From Acanthaster planci (Eukaryota > Echinodermata > Asteroidea > Valvatida > Acanthasteridae): a DNA stretch of 32,211 nucleotides. Positions within the stretch are counted from its first letter, which is position 1. Every line of letters begins with the position of its first letter. The stretch spans positions 2,349-34,559 of the forward strand of contig NW_019091487.1 of assembly GCF_001949145.1 (NCBI RefSeq). The letters run 5' to 3'. Positions 1 through 8,400 of the stretch are shown piece by piece. The translations under genes were made by a program, and so were the position numbers. The notes beneath the pieces were generated by a model that ran no database searches, was not told the origin of the DNA, and saw only the letters and a program-made list of their open reading frames with translations.

Positions 1-2175
1 ATCCAAAGTGTTACAACTGAGTTCAGATGCCCCATTTTCAAGACAATGGTGTTCAGTCATGCAAGACAAGAGGGATACCATCAAGGTATTATTAGAAAGA
101 ATACTGCTTCTACTTTTCGGAGATTCTTATGCATTATAATCATATCTCATGGTTTGGGCATATTAGCCCCTTTCCTCAGGGTTTGGTTTTTTTCTGGGAC
201 ACCATGTATATCACTCGTATCAGAAAACAGGAACAACCAAACACAGTCCAAAAGGTGCTGATGTAAGATTCCTCATGAATAATCCGAATGTAGGCTTACG
301 TGATGAACATCGATCGGCCCCTATACTGTGTCATAGGGTTTCAGTACTACCCCCCCCCCGCAGCTTGGCAACTTTCCATAGCCCAACAATTCTTTCTCCC
401 TCATCCACCCCACCCTCATCCCCATTTTCTGCATCAATTCACCGTGACTCCACTGTGCAGATCCCGACAAAATCTCTCTATCCCAAAGAAATAACAGAAA
501 TATAGTAGGGGCAGGGAACCAGTCTAGTACTATTAGAATTTTTTTTATTGAGGGCGCACTGAAGTCAGCAGGTGACCTTTGCACATGTGCTTTCTACCGC
601 GTCGTTGCAGTCTACGTCAACTGATTTAGTGGTGAGAATTGTTACTAGAGCCATACAAAGACTGAAATGGGCTTGCCTTTTGTGTAGTTCAAATCCAATA
701 AAATGTAAGTACTTCATGACATGTGCAGCATTTACGGGGGGAAATAAGCTTCACGACGTTGCGTAGGTCAAGGTGTGCCGAACGCGCAACGAAGCCTGAA
801 TGCACGACTACCACTACCAGGCCTTGGCCTAGCCTGTGTGGTCGGCTTCTCCAAGTCCACTACATGTATTTACAGCCCTGTAAATCACTCACTACACCTT
901 GTGAATTGCAACCCTACTACTTCTTATGGGTACGGTGACGCTATGGGTGTTTGAATCCTCCCTCTCAGCCATTCTTTTGACGAAAACACCCGAATAGCTT
1001 TTTCGCAATGCGGGGTCTTTACATGGGACTGGCCCTTGGAAGTTACCATGTGATCGGACTGTGCTGTGTCGCACAGAATATTGACATTGACACGTCTCGG
1101 AAGCTTTGTAACTTTCGATAGTGAAGAAAACGCGGAGCTTGCGTCCGATAGTGTACCGAATTCGCAAAACGAGAGCAACCCATGTCGCAGCTGTATCCTA
1201 GTGACCATCATTTCCGTTAATAATTACGTCATTACGTCATACAAAAATGAGCCTTATGAAGTGTCTACTAACCAAATGCTTGCTTACGATAACAGTGTTT
1301 GATCTCGGTGAAACTAATTGGTCACATGGTACTTCGATGCCTTCTGATCGGACCCTTTGCTGTATTGCGCAAAGTTCTTTGTGGAGATTTCAAGCACTAC
1401 AGACGACTTGGATTTGGGGGAATTTAGGTGTGACGTCACGTGCCATGCATTTTTTGTTCAAGCTAACTTCCTACATGCACTGTGTGATGCACGCAAAATG
1501 TGCGATGCGTTTGGGTTTTTTCATCAGGAGAATGACAGGGTAATGAGTAAAAGTTCGATTTTTTTAAAGAAATAGTCTTATAGTCTTAAAACCACAGTCA
1601 GAAGATTTAAAGAGATATGCATCAGTTTTGACGGCTTTGGGGAGGATTTGGTGGAGAATGTGTGTTTTTTTTTAACGTAAATATACCCTGATTTGACATC
1701 AGAGCTGCATTCCAAAATCCATAACGTTACGAAGCCACTGCCGGACCGTAGGGCCGCAAGTCACACGGATTAATTACTTGCAATTCTGTAAGTATATCCG
1801 TGGATCTGCGTCTCATTACACAAGGTCCAGTCTACTGACTACCTCCATATCATTTGACATCGTAACTAAATAAAACGCGGCAAAAGACTTATACGTTCTG
1901 AAAAATCTCACTGTTAAGCCTTCTCTCAAGCGGTTTTTAACTGCTTGGATGGATGAACGAAGCTGTAGCAATATTAGAAATACGCGAAGCCACTGGAAGC
2001 TATTTGTACATACATGTATTTTTACATATACGTGTATATATAATTGTCTTAAATGTATTTTCCTGACTTAGAAACTGACCTTCCCCTTGGAAACAATTTC
2101 ACAACGACATGTCGGTTTATCTTTATATAGGCATATTTAAATAGTTAATTGGTGTCTGTCTCTTTTATTGTTTAG
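1..2175. other. Upstream DNA, no gene recognised
   Basis: No exon of the transporter family and no other recognisable protein was found here. Short open frames have no family resemblance. A run of C lies near 350-359, and the stretch from about 2000 to 2055 is AT-rich. A non-coding leader exon of gene A may be hidden here, because the first coding exon is preceded by a plausible splice acceptor at 2174-2175. Confidence 0.5.
2122..2131 (+). promoter_or_regulatory. TATA-like sequence upstream of gene A
   Basis: A TTTATATAGG motif lies about 85 bases before the gene A start codon. Initiation about 30 bases downstream would give a short leader without a 5' intron. The competing model is an upstream leader exon spliced to the acceptor at 2174-2175. 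The sequence does not decide between them. Confidence 0.25.
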
Positions 2176-2195
2176 CAATTTGTGAATTGTCAGCC

Positions 2196-2201
2196 ATGTA
2201 A
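2196..2201 (+). promoter_or_regulatory. Start-stop upstream ORF (ATGTAA) in the gene A leader
   Basis: ATG followed directly by TAA ends seven bases before the gene A start at 2209, in a different frame. If transcribed, such a minimal uORF could reduce or regulate initiation at the main start. The gene B leader between 19384 and 19454 contains no ATG. Confidence 0.4.
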
Positions 2202-2208
2202 CAATATT

Positions 2209-2484
2209 ATGGAACAGCATAAGGAGGACAAAGATGACGATGACACAAGGCAAGAATACGCAAATACAGGACCAGATTTTCCTCCCATTGAAGCCCTGCC
2301 CACTTCCTCGACCAATTGGGAGGGCCCAGACAGACTCAGTGACAGCTCTAATAACAAGAATGAAGACAAGCCAGAGCGGACAAAGTACACATTCCACCAG
2401 AAAGCCACGTTTGCTGGTGCATCGCTGGCTGCGTTGGCAAACATGATGGCCTTCGCTATAATATCTGTCTTCTACCCCATTGAG
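2209..2484 (+). CDS. SLC18B1-like: Gene A exon 1: N-tail and helix 1
   Basis: This exon encodes residues 1-92. Residues 1-58 are hydrophilic, with an acidic run (DKDDDD, 8-12) and many S, T, N, D and P. Helix 1 spans about 67-90 and ends FYPIE. The KYTFHQKATF segment (59-68) matches KFTYHQKITF in gene B and marks where homology begins. The donor is GTAAGT at 2485, phase 0. Confidence 0.85.
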
Positions 2485-5400
2485 GTAAGTTTACTATAGT
2501 GAACGGAGATACATCCCCTTGAACAAAATGGACCAACTGAATTTGGCTTTTAACTAATGCAGAGCTACATCTTACAGCTAGTGCAAAAAATTACCAAACA
2601 TGTTCATTCAACTGTAACCTTATACACATTAAGTTGTTAACACTGGGCTTTTTTGTTGATTTTTCCTGCAGGCAAAAGCAAGAGGCGTATCTCAGACTGT
2701 AATTGGCCTTGTGTTTGGTGCTTTTGCCTTCTCAGCTGCAATCGGATCGCCAATCTGGGGCAAAATTGTAGATGGTTTTCATCTTGAGAACAGTTTTTCT
2801 TTTGATAATTAAGGTTTTATCCTGTGTTGGCATTGGTCATCAATGGCTTATGTCAATCTTTGGTGCCATTAGGCAAAAGAAAGTTGTCTATGAGAGCGTC
2901 GCCTTAATTAGCCACATTAATGCCACGTGTTCACCAAATCAGTGCTAAGTTTGACGTAACTTTTGTTTGCAAACTATATTCTTTTAGTAAATCAGTTGTA
3001 GTCGTATGTCTAGTACAGTATCTGCTAATACATGTACATGGTATTGTTGTGCAATGTAGATACCAACTGTCGGAGCTAAGTTTGTCTTTCTGGCTGGAGC
3101 GTTTGTCACCGGTGGCTGTAATGTCTTATTTGGGTAAGTAGTCCTGCAGTTCCGTTGTGTAATGAGGGTCATATTTTGAAAGTTTACTGTCGCTGTTTAC
3201 ACAAAGAAACACATTGATTTTAAAGAGTAAGCTGTTTTCAGAATGAATGCAAGAGAAGTTTCTCCAATTTTGAGAGTGCAAATTGCTGCAACCTTATGCA
3301 ATAAGGGTGGGGATTGTTACTGATCACATCATTCTCTGAAAGCTAAACTTTTACGTGAACCTATTGAACGCAGTGGTTAAATTGCCCCAAATTAATTACT
3401 AAAGATGCACATCACTTTGTGCAAACAAAAATCCACATTGTCCTGAATTAACGCCCTTCTTTTCAATGTGTTTCAATAAGGAAACGGCACCAATGTTTTG
3501 GGCACCCGGCTGTGAATGCATCAAAGATGCGCGTACGTGTGTGAAAAAAATAGTTAACGTACTTCTATGCCTTTCCAGGCACTACGTTTTGCACGTGGTT
3601 AAGGGACAGGCATACCGACATTACGTCTCTTCATGAAAACGCAAATGCAGTGATCAAGATACTATGCATGGGCTTGGCAAGTTAATGTAATTTTAACATT
3701 AGTTTGCTTGGTGGTTTGCCTGGAGATGCATTTCAAAGTAGTTAAGTTTTTAAATTAAACTTGAAAAATGGAAATCAACAATACTCCCACTTGCGAAAAA
3801 GGGTTACGGAAAAATTATTATTGTTAGAGTTATTAATGGAGGAAATGTAAAATTACATTTTGTTTGGCTAAGTATTAAGTTGAAAACTTTTTTCAGGTTT
3901 ATTGTCGACATGCCCACAGAGGCAACCTTTACGGGCTTTAGTGTCGTCATACGACTTCTTGAGGGATTGGGAACCTCGGCTACTATCACGTCATCGGCCG
4001 CCATCATGGCTGTTACGTTCCCAGACAACGTTGGAACGGCAGTGGTAGGCATTGTAGCTCACTCATTGGCAGATTTTATTCGATATGAGTTCAGGATCAG
4101 TATTGCATCGATGTAGAATCAGTAGATTTAATACAGGGGTGAATGTAACAAGGTGTCTGATATGCGCTTCTTACGTAACTTCACCCCTTCCACTTAGTTT
4201 GTGCTTGTTAAAATGGTTCACCAGCCAGCAAACGACTATACCAAAATCCATCTGCGGAGATCTTCCGCATTGTATAAAGGTTTGCTGAATTTATTCCAGA
4301 GTAATGTAATCAAGCTTCAGATTTCATTTTGTGATGTGTTTCTTGTTACTCAAAAGTGACATTTGGGAGGAAATGGGGTGAAAGATGTCTGTGTACGTCA
4401 CATTTCGGAACGTTAAAAAAGGGTTTTTTAAACTCAAAAATTTGAATTGTTTTTCCCACACACGCTGCATATCTTAATATCTTAAAGAGTGTTTGAAAAG
4501 GGTTACCATATTATGTTTAAGCTATTGCGAATTGGTCTTTGTTAGTTTCATCAATTTCAATTTTGGCTCTCTTTCGACCGGTCGGCCATGATTTATGTGT
4601 GCACAGGTGCACGTTCATGTACTCCATCAACGCACGTAAACGTTTACATGCACTACTATTGAAAGGTGATTCTCGTGCAAAATGTTCAATTCGCAATAAC
4701 TTAAAGGCCAATCAAATGCTACGAGAGATATATGCCCAGCCTCTGTGTACAGAAACTGCAGGATGTCGGTCGTCAGCTACCAGAGCCAGACCAGCTATCC
4801 GTCTCGCATTGCATGAAGGAAGATTGTATATGTACATAGACGTAGCCGATACATCATATTTGTCGAGCAAAATACGAAGCAAGTTTTGCTTTCAAGTAAA
4901 TCATCCGACTGCCACGATTCTATTCACCACGCTATGTTTGGCCCGTGAATGACGCAATGGGTGGGTTTCCTTTTGCTTTGAAAGGGATATAAGTGTAATC
5001 TCTTTTTACACTAACGAGATCACATACCGGTATGCTTGCAAGAGCGTTGGAGGCTAATTAGCGGGCAGGCTGCGCACAGACTTGGTTATAAGGTATTTGC
5101 AAACAGATCGGTATAAAAGATGCGGTTCCAGAAAGGTGTAAAAAATCGATATGACAATGCAAGCCTGCTGTGAAAATGGTTGTCTGGTAGATATAAAATT
5201 GGAGTCGATCTGTGTATGACCAGTGCGGTGATATAGGTCCACAGTATAACTACAGGTTCGGTAAACAATTTCTTTGCGTCGATGTGATCCTTGTGTAAAT
5301 TTTGTAAAAACTTGACAGTGACATTGAGTCATATCGGTAACAGAGTACTTTTATTGCTTTTCTTCTTTCAGAGCTTGATCGAAATGATGGGAGGGCTGTC

Positions 5401-8400
5401 ATACGCAGTTGGGCCTGCTATCGGTGGTCTACTTTACAATGTAAGAGCAAGTTTGCATCCGTAAGTAACGTAATGAAACACTTACTTTACTTTCCACGTA
5501 ATTTTTGCAGGTTTTTTGTCTTAATGAGTTCCCAGACTTGGTTGACCCTTTGAACTGTATGTTTTAAAACAGGCAGGAGGTTTTAAGCTTCCTTTCTTTA
5601 CTCTGGGTGGATTTGTTTTGGTAGCCGACGCCGTCAACTTCTTCCTGATGCCTCAACAGGGTGAGTTGTGTTTTCATGATACGTATATCTGTTTAGGTAA
5701 AGGTTTAATGAGGTGCACTGATAAACATGACATGTTTTTCCATTTTAGAGCCAGAACAACGGCATCAAGTTCATGACCAACAAAGACCTACTTCTTTCTC
5801 AACCTCATTCCATTGATACTGGTTGAAAAGCATCAAGCATAATAAGGGAGCTATAAACCTATGTTACCTGATGTTCTTGTAGTTGAAGTGTCAGTGTAGT
5901 TTATATTTAGAATTATTATCTTATGTCCACCCTCTTCTGGTCATTAAGGTTCCCTGCATCCCTTTATTTTTCACACTGAAGAATGCGCTTAGAATTTGAA
6001 CAATTGCATTATTTTGAGCACATTACCAAACACAAAACATGGGCACAAAGCGCAGTTTTTACAGTGACCTCGAAATGAACGGTTTCAGGTTGTGCTTCCA
6101 GTGATTATAAATTTCAATGTAATCTGCCAAAATGCTGGCAGCGTTACAGATTATGAGAGCAGTCAGTAATGATTGTTTTGTAGTCTGTCACGAACACCGA
6201 AGACGCGCACCGCTCTTTAAATGTGTACTGTAATACGAGATATTCATTTTTATAAAGTACGTGTTTGCTCGATGTAAACTCAATATCAAGTATAAAATCT
6301 ATTGACCATATTCACCACAGAAATGCTTGTATTAGGTTTATATACGTGTATTGGGTTGAGTTTGAAACCAAAGAAAAAGTATCGATGCATGGAATATTGA
6401 CATATTTTCGTTTTCAACAAATACGCCGCCCATTATCGGCATACATTATTGAATTATACTATATTGCATTATATTATTTACTTAGGAAGTACCAATCAAG
6501 AGACGGGTTCCTTGATCCAGGTTTTGCGAATACCGGCCATTTGGATCATTTTACTCACCATCGTTGTAATCTCTGTATGCATGGCATCATTTGATCCTAT
6601 TCTCTCCATTCATTTGAAGGAGGTACGTTGCTGTAGTTGTAAATGAGTTTATACTGATTGAGCACAGACCGACTGTAGACGTTGGCTTTGTCGGAATCAA
6701 CTGGCTGCGACTTGTAGTGAGCTGGTCTACGGAGAGTTACAGCAGCCGCTGTAAACTACTCGTGGTCTCGCCAGCCCCAGCCACAATATTCGGACACAGT
6801 CATTCTTTAGCGGTTGCACTTTAGAACTTTACCATTATATAGTTTTGAGGGTCACGACTATGCATGTGGTAGCCCCTGACTTTTGGCAAACCCATTGCCT
6901 TATCCTAACACACAAAAGACTGCGTGTCTCTTTCACAGACCTGTATGAAGAAAGTGCTGACATTGCAAACTAGATATCTTCCTGCCTTGGTGCTCCCATT
7001 ACTACCAAATCTATACTCTCTTCAAAGAAGTTGTCTTAACCGGCAACCTTAGGTAGGCGAGGAACACGACGCTTTCCAAGTCTCGAAACATTGATTGCGC
7101 CTGGCTGTTGGACTCTATCATACCCGCGGCAAGATGTTGACATGACCATTTTGGGTTCGATTCTTGCTTTGTTTCACAGCTTGATTTTACAGTGATACAG
7201 ATCAGCTTGGTATTTTTGAGCTTTGGTCTCGTGTACGCGCTGTCCTCCGTATTTTGGGGAGCTGTCGCAGACGCAAAGGTAAGTTAGATGATGGGCAGGG
7301 GCCATTATCGATGGGGGTGTTAATGCTGGGAATTGTAGGCCTTAGAATCTTTGCTGTCTCGGGTCATGCTGTGTTTCAAGCTTCCCCTGTGAATTGTGAG
7401 GCTAAGGGCATACTCATACTGCTAGGTTAAGGTTACATTTGAGGAAAGTGAGAAAAATGAAACAGTTTTATTAAAAGGCCAACAAGTAAAACATGAATCA
7501 TTAACCATGAATCAAAGGCATAATAGGCAGAATCTTTTTATCATTTTTTATGTAAGATATGAAAAGAATTTTTTCCTTCATTTGTTGAAGCCCATTTTAG
7601 ATTTAGTTCGTATTATCGCTGTGAAACAAGTGAAGATTCCGTTGTGTAATTGTGCTACCTGCAACGTAGACCTCTAAACCCTGAAGTCAAAATGGCCTGG
7701 CGCTGTTTAATAGACTTCGACGAGGTGCTCCTGAGGTCATTTGAGAACAGCAGTATGCATGCGTAAGGTCTGCCCTATTAGGCCAACCATTTGTCGATTT
7801 TTCAGACTGGCTTTCCAAAGCTTTTTTCTCCATGTGCCCTTGCCTTTTGCAATTACCAAACTGGTAAGTGCAGTTCGAACACCAAACTAGCCATTTTTAC
7901 TTGCTTAATTTTCACCGGGGTGATTTGATAATTTCGGTTTCAGAAAGCCACGAGAATCATGATCGTCATGGGGTTGTGGGGAACCACAGTCTTCTTTTTG
8001 TTAGTGGGGCCATCACCTCTGCTGAAAATCCCCCCGTAAGTTTCCCGCCTCTGGCGACTCCCTCAGTTTCTTGTCAGTTTACAATGATATTTGAGAAAGA
8101 AACTTCCATTCTTTCTGCAAGTGTACAGACTTGAAGCAGAAAGTCTGTAGACTGACATATTTCTAGATATTTGATGTTTTAGAAGGGGCTTAACACTGCA
8201 TTTATACCGTGTTTCTGAATTCGTGTTTATTGTAATACTCTTGGAACTGAAGTGACGATTTTAGGGAATATAACATGGGAAAATGAGCTAATACCTGCTT
8301 TGCGCCCTCTTCAGGACGAAGCTGATACCAATAATTGAGATTCCTTTTGGATCCGCCGTGATCGCTCTGGTCGCCATGCCAACGTTGGTTGACATGTTTA

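Noticed and set aside
4539-4952. 137-codon open frame in gene A intron 4
   Set aside because: No recognisable family, no repeat or domain pattern, and it lies inside an intron bounded by well-supported exons.
7141-7179. GGTTCGATTC as a tRNA B box
   Set aside because: No A box or cloverleaf can be built upstream, and it immediately precedes gene A exon 8.
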